64,000 nt of DNA from JACCXG01 sp963785755 (GCA_963785755.1 CAWAXG010000050.1:196497-260496), one strand, 5' to 3'; shown: positions 1-9,148, counted from the first letter of the stretch. A program made the numbers and translations. The notes: generated by a model not told the origin, from the sequence alone.

Positions 1-72
1 ACGTGCCGCGTGCAGGAGGTCCACATGACGCTCCTCCACGCCATCTGCGGCATCGTCGAGCGCAGGAGCTGA
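1..72 (+). CDS. 3' end of an unidentified upstream gene (partial)
   Basis: Frame 1 is open from the window edge to TGA at 70-72, giving 23 residues ending in AICGIVERRS. It lies 9 nt before nuoD, so by position it should be the end of another complex I gene (nuoB or nuoC). The visible residues are too few and too unlike either C-terminus for me to choose. An indel inside this tail is also possible. Confidence 0.3.
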   Translation, partial: TCRVQEVHMTLLHAICGIVERRS

Positions 73-81
73 GGGATAGAC

Positions 82-1278
82 ATGGCGGAAGCAGCGGCGC
101 CGGAACTTCGCAGCGAAGTGATGACGGTGAACATGGGGCCGCAGCACCCCAGCACGCACGGCGTGCTGCGCATCGTGCTGCAGCTCTCGGGTGAAGAGGT
201 CATCGGCGCCGACACCACCATCGGGTTCCTGCACACCGGCATCGAGAAGACCGCGGAACAGAAGAAATGGCAGCAGGTGATCCCGCTCGTCGAGCGGATG
301 GACTACCTCGCCGCGCAGTCCAACAGCCTGGCGTTCTGTCTCGCCGTCGAAAAGATGCTCGGAGTCGACACGCCGCAGCGCGTCAAGGACATTCGTGTCC
401 TCATCGCCGAGCTGCAGCGGATCGCGAGCCACCTGGTGTGGCTGGGCACGCACGGTCTCGAAATCGGCGCGGTCTCGGTGATGATGTACTGCTTCCGCGA
501 ACGGGAGCAGCTGCTCAACATCAACGAGATGCTCGCGGGCTTCCGGATGTTCCCGAGCTACATCCGCATCGGCGGCTTGCGCGAAGATCTTCCCGACGGT
601 TTTCACCACGCGGTCAACACGTTCCTCGGCAAGTTCCCCGACAAGCTGAACGAGTACGAAGATCTGCTGACCAAGAACCAGGTCTGGCTGAAACGGACGA
701 AAGGCGTCGGCGTGATGACCCGCGCGGACGCCCTCGGCTACGGATTGGTGGGACCGATGGCGCGGGCCACCGGCCTGAACTACGACGTCCGCAAGGCCTT
801 TCCCTACCTGAACTACGACACCTACGAGTTCGACGTCCCGCTGGGCGTCGCCGGGGACGTCTACGATCGTTACTTGTGCCGGATGGAGGAGATGCGCCAG
901 AGCACGCGTATCGCCAAGCAGGCGATCGAGCGCATCAGCCCGCGCGGCATCTTCGACATTCGCGACTACCGCATCGTGCCGCCGCCGAAGGACAAGGTCT
1001 ATTCCGAGATGGAAGCGCTGATCCAGCACTTCCTGATTTACTCGCAGGGGTTCACCGTGCCGGCGGGCGAGGTCTACGTGCCGATCGAAGGCCCGCGCGG
1101 CGAGCACGGATTCACGATTTTCTCCGACGGCACGAACCGTCCGTACCGGATCAAGCTGCGGGCACCGTCCTTCTATGCCTGCCAGGGACTGCCGAAGCTG
1201 ATCGTCGGCGGCATGATTGCCGACGTCATCGCGGTGATCGGGTCGACGGATGTCGTCATGGGAGACGTCGATCGATGA
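82..1278 (+). CDS. nuoD: NADH-quinone oxidoreductase subunit D
   Basis: 398 aa, the 49-kDa subunit of respiratory complex I, in the peripheral arm where it lines the quinone cavity with NuoB. The family hallmark NMGPQHPSTHG (residues 17-27) is present, then HTGIEK and ERMDY, and the protein ends in the usual GDVDR. An in-frame TGA at 70-72 excludes any longer start, so ATG 82 is the first possible. It is a stand-alone NuoD, not a NuoCD fusion. Its stop overlaps the next start as ATGA, indicating translational coupling with nuoE. Confidence 0.97.
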   Translation: MAEAAAPELRSEVMTVNMGPQHPSTHGVLRIVLQLSGEEVIGADTTIGFLHTGIEKTAEQKKWQQVIPLVERMDYLAAQSNSLAFCLAVEKMLGVDTPQRVKDIRVLIAELQRIASHLVWLGTHGLEIGAVSVMMYCFREREQLLNINEMLAGFRMFPSYIRIGGLREDLPDGFHHAVNTFLGKFPDKLNEYEDLLTKNQVWLKRTKGVGVMTRADALGYGLVGPMARATGLNYDVRKAFPYLNYDTYEFDVPLGVAGDVYDRYLCRMEEMRQSTRIAKQAIERISPRGIFDIRDYRIVPPPKDKVYSEMEALIQHFLIYSQGFTVPAGEVYVPIEGPRGEHGFTIFSDGTNRPYRIKLRAPSFYACQGLPKLIVGGMIADVIAVIGSTDVVMGDVDR

Positions 1279-1880
1279 GTTTCCATCCGTTGATGGTCTA
1301 CGACCCCGCGCGCTTCCAGCGTTCGGAGCGCAAGCTGGTCGAAGAAGGGCCCGAGTTCGTGTTCACGCGCCAGCGCCGCGCGTATCTCGACGATCTGCTG
1401 ACCAAGTATCCGCCCGACCGCAAGCGTTCGGCGGTGCTCGCGGCGCTGTATCTCGTCCAGGAACAGCAGGGGTATCTCACCGCGAACGGCATGCGTCACG
1501 TGGCCGGGATTCTCGACATGACGCCGGCCGAAGTCGAGGACGTGGCGACGTACTACGTCATGTTCTTCAGGGAGAAGGTCGGCAAGTACGTGATCCAGGT
1601 GTGCCGGACGCTGTCCTGCGCGCTGGCCGGCGCCGAGCGCGTCACCGAAGCGCTGTCAGCGAAGCTCGGGATCGCGCCCGGAGAGACCGATCCGTCCGGC
1701 ATGTTCACGCTGCTCGAGTTCGAGTGCCTCGGCGCCTGCGATCGCGCGCCGATCGTGATGGTCAACAACGAGCACTGGCACGAGAAGGTGCGGCCCGAGG
1801 ACGTCGGCACGCTGGTCGAAGAGATGGTCACGCGCGGCGAGAGCGCGTTCACGGGGTGTCATCTCAAGGTTGAACGATGA
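1275..1880 (+). CDS. nuoE: NADH-quinone oxidoreductase subunit E (24 kDa, [2Fe-2S])
   Basis: 201 aa, thioredoxin-like 2Fe-2S subunit of the NADH-oxidising module of complex I. The four cluster ligands are visible as Cys110, Cys115, Cys151 and Cys155 (CRTLSC and CLGAC). The first ~30 residues are an extension beyond the minimal family. ATG 1275 overlaps the nuoD stop. The TGA at 1878-1880 is followed at once by a 228-bp repeat-bounded element that separates it from nuoF, whereas the other junctions here overlap or nearly touch. Partner of NuoF in the flavoprotein. Confidence 0.95.
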   Translation: MSFHPLMVYDPARFQRSERKLVEEGPEFVFTRQRRAYLDDLLTKYPPDRKRSAVLAALYLVQEQQGYLTANGMRHVAGILDMTPAEVEDVATYYVMFFREKVGKYVIQVCRTLSCALAGAERVTEALSAKLGIAPGETDPSGMFTLLEFECLGACDRAPIVMVNNEHWHEKVRPEDVGTLVEEMVTRGESAFTGCHLKVER

Positions 1881-2108
1881 CAACTCCCAACCCCCAACTC
1901 CCAAAGCGCGCCGTTCGAAGGAGCGCGGTGAAGTTCGCCTCAACGAGCCTGATCGTTCGAATTTCATCCCGCCGCGTCGAATGCTTCGTTTGGGAGTTGC
2001 CCGCCGCCGCTCGTCGGCACAATCGCACCCGACGAGCTCTGGCGAGGCCTCGCCGTAGCGCGCGTCGATCCGTGCGCGCGGAGGCGGGGGAGTTGGAGGT
2101 TGGGAGTT
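1881..2108 (+). repeat. MITE-like element with 21-bp inverted ends
   Basis: The left end (1882-1902, AACTCCCAACCCCCAACTCC plus C) and right end (2088-2108) are inverted copies of each other at 20 of 21 positions. The hexamer AACGAT occurs just outside both ends (1873-1878 and 2109-2114), which could be a target duplication, although the left copy is 3 nt away from the repeat. A third shorter copy, TGGGAGTTG, lies inside near 1990. No credible gene is present: the small ORFs across it have no recognisable product. The same AACTCCCAAC motif recurs near 20067 and 44795. Confidence 0.55.
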
Positions 2109-2124
2109 AACGATCGATACATCA

Positions 2125-3424
2125 ATGGAACCAGTACCTAACCAAATACGTCCGCGAGCCGAACAGCTTCACGCTCGACTTCTTCCTGCAGCGCCACCAG
2201 GGCTACGAGGGGCTGCGGAAGGCCTTCGCGATGGAGCCCGCTGCCGTCATCGACATGGTGAAGGCCTCGGGACTCCGCGGCCGCGGCGGCGCGGGGTTTC
2301 CCACCGGCTTGAAGTGGCAGTTCGTCGACAAGAAGACCGAGCCGCGCTACATCGCCTGCAACGCCGACGAGAGCGAGCCGGGCACGTTCAAGGACCACGT
2401 GCTGATGGAGCGCAATCCGCACCTGCTGTTCGAAGGGTGCCTGATCGGCTGCTGGGCGATCGGCGCGAAGGTCGCCTACATCTACATCCGCGGCGAGTTC
2501 TTGCACGTGCAGAAACTGATGGAGGCCGAGCTCGCCAAGGCGTACGCCCAGGGCTACGCCGGCAAGAACATCATGGGCTCCGGCTTCGACTGCGACATCG
2601 TCATTCACCGCGGCGCCGGCGCCTACGAGGCTGGCGAGGAGACCGCGCTGATCGAGTCGCTCGAAGGCAAGCGTGCGCAGCCGCGCATCAAGCCGCCGTT
2701 TCCGGCCGTCTCCGGCCTGTACAACAAGCCGACCGCGGTCAACAACGTCGAGACGCTCTGCAACCTGCCCTCGATTCTGCTGAACGGCGCCGAATGGTTC
2801 GCGGGCCTCGGCCCCGAAAAGAACGGCGGTCCGAAGCTGTTCTGCGTCAGCGGCCACGTCAGGAAGCCGGGCGTGTACGAAACCTCGATGCACACGACGC
2901 TGCGCGAGCTGATTTACGACTACGCCGGCGGGATTCGCGACGGCCACGAGCTCAAGGCGGTCATTCCGGGAGGCTCGTCGGTGCCGATCCTGCTGCCGCA
3001 TCAGCTCGACATCCCCGCCTCGTTCGACGATGTGGCGAAGGCCGGATCGATGCTCGGTTCCGCCGGCATCATCGTCATGGACGAGACGACCTGCATGGTC
3101 TGGGCGGCGCGCAATCTCCTCTACTTCTACAAGCACGAATCGTGCGGCAAGTGCACGCCCTGCCGTGAAGGCGGCGACTGGCTCTACAAGATCCTGACGC
3201 GCATCGAGAACGGCGAAGGCGAGATGCGCGACATCGATCTGCTGAACAGCATCGGCGCGAACATCGTCGGCAAGACCTTGTGCGCGTTCGGCGACGCCGC
3301 CGCGACGCCGTCCCTGACCACGGTGAAACACTTCAGGGCCGAGTTCGAGGCGCACGTGCGCGAAGGCCGTTGCACGTTGCCCGCCGACTGGCGGGCGGCG
3401 AGCCCGCTCGTAGGGGCGCACTGA
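2125..3424 (+). CDS. nuoF: NADH-quinone oxidoreductase subunit F (one frameshift near the N-terminus)
   Basis: Binds NADH and FMN and carries the N3 [4Fe-4S] cluster of complex I. The glycine-rich LRGRGGAGFPTG and the C-terminal CGKCTPC plus later TLCAF cysteines are intact. The open frame starts only at ATG 2231, which would lose ~35 residues. Upstream the normal N-terminus is legible: ATG 2125 reads MEPV, and one frame over TKYVREPNSFTLDF follows. Removing one C of the CC in GTACCTAACC (about 2136-2138) joins them into MEPVLTKYV, giving a normal 432 aa. A sequencing indel is the simplest explanation. The stop overlaps nuoH by 1 nt, so nuoG is not here. Confidence 0.93.
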
Positions 3425-4470
3425 TGGAGGCGCTGCAGAGCTGGCTGCCCCCGGCGCGGATCACCGTTCACCTGGGTCTGATCGTCATCATCTTCAACAT
3501 GCTCGTGATGTCGGCCGCCTTCATGGTGTGGCTCGAGCGGAAGGTGTGCGCGTGGATTCAGGACCGCAATGGTCCGAACCGGGTCGGCTTCGAGGGAGCG
3601 CTGCAGCCGTTCGCCGACGTCTTCAAGCTGATGTTCAAGGAGGACCTGCGGCCGAAGGCGGCCGACGCGGCCCTCTTCTTCATCGCGCCGATCATCTCGG
3701 CGGCCACGGCGTTCGCGGCGTTTTCCGTTGTGCCGTTCGGGTCGGAGACCACGCTTTGGGGATTGCTCGACGAAGCCATGCCGCTCGAGGTGACCGACGT
3801 CAACGTGGCGGTTCTGGTCGTCTTCGCCATCGCGTCGATGGGCGTCTACGGCATCGTCCTGGCCGGCTGGTCGTCGAACAGCAAGTATTCACTGCTCGGT
3901 GGTCTGCGCTCGGCGGCGCAGATGATCAGCTACGAGCTGTCGTACGGGATGGCGCTGGCCGCGGTGATCATGCTCGCCGGGTCGCTCTCACTCCGGGAGA
4001 TCGTCCTCAATCAGTCTGGCTACTGGCTCGGCTTCATCCCGAAGTGGTACGTCTTCCTGCAGCCGCTCGGGTTCCTGATCTACATGATTGCGGGCGTTGC
4101 CGAGACCAACCGGGCCCCGTTCGACTTTCCCGAGGCGGAGCAGGAGCTCGTGGCCGGCTACCACACGGAATACAGCGCGATGGCCTTCGCGATGTTCTTC
4201 CTGGCCGAATACGTGAACATGGTCACCGTTTCGGCGGTGGCGACCAGCCTGTATCTCGGAGGCTGGCTCGGTCCGTTCCTGCCCGACTGGCTGCAGTGGG
4301 TGTACTTCCTCATCAAGGTGTTCCTGATTCTGTTCTTCTACGTGTGGATGCGCTGGACGCTGCCGCGTTACCGGTACGACCAGCTGATGGAGTTCGGATG
4401 GAAGTGGCTGCTGCCGGCGGCGACGCTGAATCTGATCCTCACGGCGGCGCTGGTGCTGTGGGTCGGATGA
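3424..4470 (+). CDS. nuoH: NADH-quinone oxidoreductase subunit H
   Basis: 348 aa, eight-helix membrane subunit at the heel of complex I, forming the entrance to the quinone cavity. Signature segments are present: WLERKVCAWIQDRNGPNRVG near residue 40 and AETNRAPFDFPEAEQELV, the conserved acidic loop linking quinone chemistry to proton translocation. ATG 3424 overlaps the nuoF stop. It is followed after 1 nt by nuoJ; the nuoI ferredoxin gene that usually lies between them is missing. Confidence 0.96.
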   Translation: MEALQSWLPPARITVHLGLIVIIFNMLVMSAAFMVWLERKVCAWIQDRNGPNRVGFEGALQPFADVFKLMFKEDLRPKAADAALFFIAPIISAATAFAAFSVVPFGSETTLWGLLDEAMPLEVTDVNVAVLVVFAIASMGVYGIVLAGWSSNSKYSLLGGLRSAAQMISYELSYGMALAAVIMLAGSLSLREIVLNQSGYWLGFIPKWYVFLQPLGFLIYMIAGVAETNRAPFDFPEAEQELVAGYHTEYSAMAFAMFFLAEYVNMVTVSAVATSLYLGGWLGPFLPDWLQWVYFLIKVFLILFFYVWMRWTLPRYRYDQLMEFGWKWLLPAATLNLILTAALVLWVG

Positions 4471-4471
4471 G

Positions 4472-4984
4472 ATGGAAATAATCGCTTTCTACATCTTCGC
4501 CGCCCTCGCGGTGATCGCCTCTCTCGGCGTCATCGGGCAGGGCAACCCGATGCACAGCGTGATGCTGCTGATCGTGTCGTTCGGCGCGCTGTCCGGGCTC
4601 TACATCCTCCTCGACGCCCCCTTCACCGCGGTCACGCAGATCATCATTTACGCCGGCGCCATCATGGTGCTGTTCCTGTTCGTGGTCATGCTGCTGAACG
4701 TGCCGCGCGAGGAGGCGTTCCCGACGCCGGCCATCGTCGTCAATCCGGCGACGAGGTGGCTCGGCGCGCTGCTGGCCGTGGCGCTGGCAATCGAGGTGAT
4801 CTGGGGGCTGTCCCGGCTCGGGCCGACCTGGTTCGGACAGGATCCGGAGGCGACCGGCGTCAGCTCGGTCGCGCGGATTGGATCGGTGCTGTTCACGCAG
4901 CATGCGTTCGCGTTCGAGGCGACGTCGATCCTGATCCTGGTGGCGATGGTTGGCGCGATCGTGCTCGCGCGGAGAGAACGCTGA
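4472..4984 (+). CDS. nuoJ: NADH-quinone oxidoreductase subunit J
   Basis: 170 aa, five predicted membrane helices, the ND6-type subunit of complex I. The conserved helix-3 region QIIIYAGAIMVLFLFVVMLL (about residues 56-75), which includes the pi-bulge segment, is intact. ATG 4472 follows the nuoH stop by 1 nt; nuoK begins 1 nt after its stop. Tight spacing indicates one transcript. Confidence 0.95.
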   Translation: MEIIAFYIFAALAVIASLGVIGQGNPMHSVMLLIVSFGALSGLYILLDAPFTAVTQIIIYAGAIMVLFLFVVMLLNVPREEAFPTPAIVVNPATRWLGALLAVALAIEVIWGLSRLGPTWFGQDPEATGVSSVARIGSVLFTQHAFAFEATSILILVAMVGAIVLARRER

Positions 4985-4985
4985 G

Positions 4986-5288
4986 ATGGTGCCGCTCAAT
5001 CACTATCTGATCCTCTCGGGGCTGCTGTTTTCGATCGGGACGGCGGGCGTGTTCCTGCGCAAGAACCTGATCACCGTGCTCCTCTCGATCGAGATCATGC
5101 TGAACGCCGTGAACCTCACGTTCGTGGCGGTCGGCCGGTATCTCGGCAGCGTCGATGGTCAGATCATCACGTTCTTCGTGATGACCGTTGCGGCCGCGGA
5201 AGCGGCGGTCGGACTGGCGCTGGTCATCTCCCTGTTCCGTCATCGTGAGACGCTCAACCCCGACGCGTTCACGTCGTTGAAATGGTGA
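4986..5288 (+). CDS. nuoK: NADH-quinone oxidoreductase subunit K
   Basis: 100 aa, three-helix ND4L-type subunit. The essential membrane glutamates are visible in LLSIEIMLNAVNL (helix 2) and AAAEAAVGLAL (helix 3), which form part of the proton relay. I chose ATG 4986, right after the nuoJ TGA, because it gives the usual ~100-residue length. Its end overlaps the start of nuoL by 7 nt. Confidence 0.95.
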   Translation: MVPLNHYLILSGLLFSIGTAGVFLRKNLITVLLSIEIMLNAVNLTFVAVGRYLGSVDGQIITFFVMTVAAAEAAVGLALVISLFRHRETLNPDAFTSLKW

Positions 5289-6682
5289 TGCTGTCGCTCA
5301 TTCCGTTCCTGCCGTTCGTCGGATTCCTGGTCAACGCGACCGTCGGACGGCGGATGCCGAAGTCCGTGTCGGGCGGCATCGCGTGCCTGGCGATCATCGG
5401 ATCGTTCGTCATCTCGGTCATGTCGGTGTCGGCGTGGATGGCGGCTCACACGCCGTTCGTGGAGCAGACGGCCTTCAACTGGATGACATCCGGCGAGCTC
5501 CACGTGCCGTTCACGTTCCGGCTGGATCCGCTGGCCTCGCTGATGATCCTGGTCGTCACCGGGATCGGCTCGCTGATCCACATCTACTCGCTCGGCTACA
5601 TGACGGAGGAGACCGACAGCGAATACGCGCGCTACTTCTCCTACCTGAACCTGTTCGCCGCATTCATGCTCGTTCTCGTGCTTGGCGCGAGCTTCCCGGT
5701 GATGTTCGTCGGCTGGGAAGGGGTCGGGCTGTGCTCCTACCTGCTGATCGGGTTCTGGTTCAAGAAGCGATCGGCGGCCGATGCCGGCAAGAAGGCCTTC
5801 ATCGTCAACCGCATCGGCGATTTCGGGTTCATCCTCGGGATGCTGCTGCTGTTCGTGACGTTCGGGACGCTGGATTTCCAGGGCGTGGCCGCGGCGGCAG
5901 CGGCCCGCGCGCCCGAGACCGGCGCCATGGGCATCATGACGATCGCAACCCTGTTGCTCTTCGTCGGCGCGACCGGCAAATCCGCGCAGATCCCGCTTTA
6001 CGTCTGGCTGCCCGACGCCATGGAAGGGCCGACGCCGGTCTCCGCACTGATTCACGCGGCGACGATGGTGACCGCCGGCGTCTACATGATCGGGCGCAAC
6101 GCCGTGCTCTTCGAGCATGCGCCGATGACGCTCGCCGTCGTGGCGTTCATCGGTGTCGCCACCGCGCTGATGGCCGGCACCATCGGTCTCGTGCAGAACG
6201 ACATCAAGCGCGTGCTGGCCTATTCCACGGTGTCTCAGCTGGGCTACATGTTCCTCGGCATGGGCGTGGGCGCCTATGCCGCCGGGATCTTCCACCTGTA
6301 TACACACGCGTTCTTCAAAGCGCTGCTGTTCCTCGGGTCGGGCGCCGTGATCCACGCCCTGGCCGGCGAGCAGGACATCAGGAACATGGGCGGGCTGAAG
6401 AAATACCTGCCGATCACTTACTGGACGTTCCTCATCGGCGCGCTGGCGATCGCCGGCGTTCCCGCACTGTCGGGCTTTTTCAGCAAGGACGAGATCCTCT
6501 TCAAGACCTTCACCAGCGCCGAGACCCCGGCCCACACGTTGCTGTGGGGAATCGGCATCGTGACGTCGCTGCTGACTGCCACCTATATGTTCCGGCTGGT
6601 TTTCCTTACCTTCCATGGCGAGCGGCGTCACGACGCGCCGGCGGCTGCGCATGCGGAAGAGGAGCCTGTGATCTCCGCCTGA
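5282..6682 (+). CDS. nuoL: NADH-quinone oxidoreductase subunit L, N-terminal part (gene split)
   Basis: 466 aa carrying the antiporter-like core of NuoL: the GWEGVGLCSYLLIGFW segment, Lys-containing broken helices (ATGKSAQIPLYVWLPDAMEGP) and the KRVLAYST region. The frame ends at TGA 6680-6682 inside a palindromic repeat, just after helix 13. The remaining C-terminal portion (lateral helix and last TM) continues in another frame from about 6780. NuoL is normally ~620-700 aa, so this is the first two-thirds. Whether the two halves are made as separate polypeptides, or the gene is dead here, cannot be settled from sequence. Confidence 0.93.
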   Translation: MVMLSLIPFLPFVGFLVNATVGRRMPKSVSGGIACLAIIGSFVISVMSVSAWMAAHTPFVEQTAFNWMTSGELHVPFTFRLDPLASLMILVVTGIGSLIHIYSLGYMTEETDSEYARYFSYLNLFAAFMLVLVLGASFPVMFVGWEGVGLCSYLLIGFWFKKRSAADAGKKAFIVNRIGDFGFILGMLLLFVTFGTLDFQGVAAAAAARAPETGAMGIMTIATLLLFVGATGKSAQIPLYVWLPDAMEGPTPVSALIHAATMVTAGVYMIGRNAVLFEHAPMTLAVVAFIGVATALMAGTIGLVQNDIKRVLAYSTVSQLGYMFLGMGVGAYAAGIFHLYTHAFFKALLFLGSGAVIHALAGEQDIRNMGGLKKYLPITYWTFLIGALAIAGVPALSGFFSKDEILFKTFTSAETPAHTLLWGIGIVTSLLTATYMFRLVFLTFHGERRHDAPAAAHAEEEPVISA

Positions 6683-6782
6683 AAGGCGGAAGCCGCGCAG
6701 ACGGCAGCCACGCAGACGCACACGCGCACGGCACGCGGCCCCACTCTCAGCTCCCGTGGCTTCCGGCTTTAGCCGGAAGGAC
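6674..6782 (+). repeat. REPIN-like pair of inverted REP palindromes inside nuoL
   Basis: Two hairpins of the same repeat family face each other. The left one is TCCGCC-TGAAA-GGCGGA followed by AGCC (6674-6694). The right one is GTGGC followed by TTCCGGCT-TT-AGCCGGAA and GGAC (6756-6782). About 60 bp lie between them. Single copies of the same family occur at 46376 and 55608. The pair interrupts nuoL in the poorly conserved His-rich loop (the GHGHGHGHG stretch begins at ~6796), adds an in-frame stop and changes the frame. Confidence 0.65.
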
Positions 6783-7493
6783 GCGGATGCCGGTGGCCAC
6801 GGTCATGGCCACGGCCACGGACATGGCGATCCGCACGAAGCGCCCTGGTCGATGGCCATTCCGCTGATCCTGCTCGCGGCGGGATCGGTGTTCGCCGGCT
6901 ACATCGGTGTGCCGCATGCGCTCGGCGGCAGCAATCGCATCGAGACGTTCCTCGCACCGTCGTTCGAGGTTCACGCGCCGGCCCCGGGGACGAGGGCGGT
7001 GGAGGCGATCCCGGCGCAGCCGGGGGTGCAGACGGTGGCCGAGCGGCAGGAAGTGCACGCTGCCCCGGGAGCGGAGGCAGCGCATGCCGATACCGGGACC
7101 GAACTGATGCTGATGGCCGTGTCGAGCGGCATCGCGTTCGCGGGGATCGGGCTGGCGATGTACTTCTGGCTGAGCAACCGAGCGCGGGCGGCGGCGATGG
7201 CGGATCGGTTCAGCACGATTCACCGGGTGCTGCTCGCCAAGTACTACGTCGACGAAATCTACGACGCGCTCATCGTCCAGCCGATCAAGACGCTGTCGAC
7301 CGGTGCGCTGTGGAAGGGCGTGGATGCCGGCCTGATCGACGGGACCGTCAACGGCGTCGGGCTGGCCGTGAGCAATACGAGCAGCATGCTGCGCCGCATG
7401 CAGACCGGCTCGATCCGGACCTACGCGTTCGCCCTGTTCGCCGGCGTCATCGCGATACTCGGTTACTACCTGATTCGCTCGGTTACGACCTGA
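6756..7493 (+). CDS. nuoL: NADH-quinone oxidoreductase subunit L, C-terminal part (gene split)
   Basis: 245-aa open frame containing the rest of NuoL. A His/Gly-rich loop is followed by helix WSMAIPLILLAAGSVFAGYI, a helix near residue 115, the KYYVDEIYDALIVQP segment typical of the NuoL lateral helix, and a final membrane helix ending YYLIRSVTT. The first residues derive from the repeat insertion and are not NuoL. It ends 10 nt before nuoM. If the upstream half terminates as drawn, this half would need its own initiation, and I see no good ribosome binding site. Confidence 0.88.
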   Translation: MASGFSRKDADAGGHGHGHGHGHGDPHEAPWSMAIPLILLAAGSVFAGYIGVPHALGGSNRIETFLAPSFEVHAPAPGTRAVEAIPAQPGVQTVAERQEVHAAPGAEAAHADTGTELMLMAVSSGIAFAGIGLAMYFWLSNRARAAAMADRFSTIHRVLLAKYYVDEIYDALIVQPIKTLSTGALWKGVDAGLIDGTVNGVGLAVSNTSSMLRRMQTGSIRTYAFALFAGVIAILGYYLIRSVTT

Positions 7494-7503
7494 TTCGCTA
7501 ACG

Positions 7504-9140
7504 ATGCTTCTTTCTCTCATCGTCTTTTTGCCGCTGGCGGGTGCGTTGCTGGTGCTGCTTGCCGGCGGGCGCGGCGATCGGCCCGACCGGGAGCCGCTCG
7601 TCCGCAACATCGCGCTCGTCGCCTCGCTGGTGACCTTCGCCGCGACGCTGTATCTGTGGGCCCAGTTCGATCCGTCGAGCGCCGCGTATCAGTTCGAGGA
7701 GCGTTATGCGTGGATGCCTAACTTCGGCATTCAGTACAACATCGGGATCGACGGGATCAGCCTGCTGCTGGTGGTGCTGACCGCCTTCCTGACGCCGCTC
7801 GCCCTGCTGTCGTCGTGGGAGTCGGTGCACAAGGGCGTCAAAGGCTTCTCGTTCTTCATCCTGGCGCTCGAGACCGCCATGCTCGGCGTGTTCGTCTCGA
7901 TCGATCTCTTCCTGTTCTACGTGTTCTGGGACGCGATGCTGATTCCGATGTACTTCCTCATCGGGATCTGGGGATACGAGCGGCGGATCTACGCGGCCGT
8001 GAAGTTCATCCTCTACACGATGGCCGGCAGCGTCCTGATGCTCGTCGCCATCATCGCGCTCGCCGTCGTCCACTCACAGACGTCAGCGACCGGGCTGCCG
8101 AGCTTCAATCTGGTCGATCTCTATGGCCTCGAGCTGACGCTCCGGTTCGAGGACTGGGCGTTCCTCGCCTTCGCCATCGCGTTCGCGATCAAAGTTCCGC
8201 TGTTCCCGTTCCACACCTGGCTGCCCGATGCGCACGTCGAGGCGCCGACCGCCGGGTCGATCATCCTGGCCGGCGTGCTGCTGAAGATGGGCACCTACGG
8301 CCTGCTGCGCTTTGCGTTCCCGCTGTTCCCGCGCGCGACTGCCGATTTCGCGCCCTGGCTCGCCGCGCTGGCGGTCATCGGCATCATCTACGGCGCCCTC
8401 GTCGCGATGGTGCAGCCGGACATGAAGAAGCTCGTGGCCTACTCGAGCGTCAGCCATCTCGGCTTCGTGGTGCTCGGCCTGTGCGCGCTGAACGTGCAGG
8501 GCGTGCAGGGGTCGGTGTATCAGATGCTGAACCACGGCGTCAGCACCGGCGGGCTGTTCATGATGGTGGGCATCCTCTCCGATCGCCGGCACACGCGATT
8601 GATCTCGGATACGGCGGGCTCAAGGCGGTGACGCCGCAGCTCGTGAGAGTGTTCCTGATCATCACGCTGGCCTCGATCGCGCTGCCGATGACCAACGGCT
8701 TCATCGGCGAGTTCCTCATTCTGATCGGCGCCTTCAAGTGGAGCCCGAAGCTCGCCGCGTTCGCCGCCACCGGCGTGATTCTCTCCGCGGTCTACATGCT
8801 GTGGATGTTCCAGCGCGTGAATTACGGGCCGATCACGAACGAACACAACCGGACACTGCCGGATCTGACGCCGCGCGAGTGGGTGATGGTCGCCCCGATC
8901 GTGGCGATGTCGATCTTCATGGGCGTGCTGCCGAACGTGTTCCTGCATCCGATGAGGCCCTCGGTGGATCTCGTCATCGAACGCATAACCGGCCAGTCGC
9001 CGGCGCAGGCAAAGGCGGGATCCACGCCCAGTTCCGAGCGCCAAGTTTCGAGCCCCGAGTCCCGACTCCCGAGTCCTGAGCCCCCAGTCCCGAGCCCCGA
9101 GTCCCGACAAACGCCCCAGTCCCGAGTCCCGAGTCCCTAG
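7504..9140 (+). CDS. nuoM: NADH-quinone oxidoreductase subunit M (one frameshift, low-complexity tail)
   Basis: Antiporter-like proton-pumping subunit. The first frame gives 375 aa to GILSDRRHTRLISD and then breaks. The next residues, YGGLKAVTPQLV..., continue in another frame. Restoring one T between 8610 and 8611 (GAT-TAC for GATAC) joins them into the conserved RLISDYGGL. Core motifs FYVFWDAMLIPMYFLIG and FPFHTWLPDAHVEAPT are present. The last ~30 residues are encoded by GAGTCCC-type repeats (SPESR, PSPEP...) and are not part of the family. Corrected length is ~545 aa. Confidence 0.93.
9030..9140 (+). repeat. Short tandem GAGTCCC/GAGCCCC repeats
   Basis: About 110 bp of imperfect 7-bp and related units (CCCGAGTCCC, CCGAGCCCC) run from the 3' end of nuoM to its stop codon and almost to nuoN. 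Because they are in frame they give NuoM a Ser-Pro-Glu-rich tail. Similar low-complexity runs with different units occur upstream of selA (15196-15270). Confidence 0.7.
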
Positions 9141-9148
9141 CCCCGAGT

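Noticed and set aside
1877..2110. 77-codon ORF between nuoE and nuoF
   Set aside because: It lies within the inverted-repeat element and encodes an Arg/Ser-rich sequence without similarity to anything I know.
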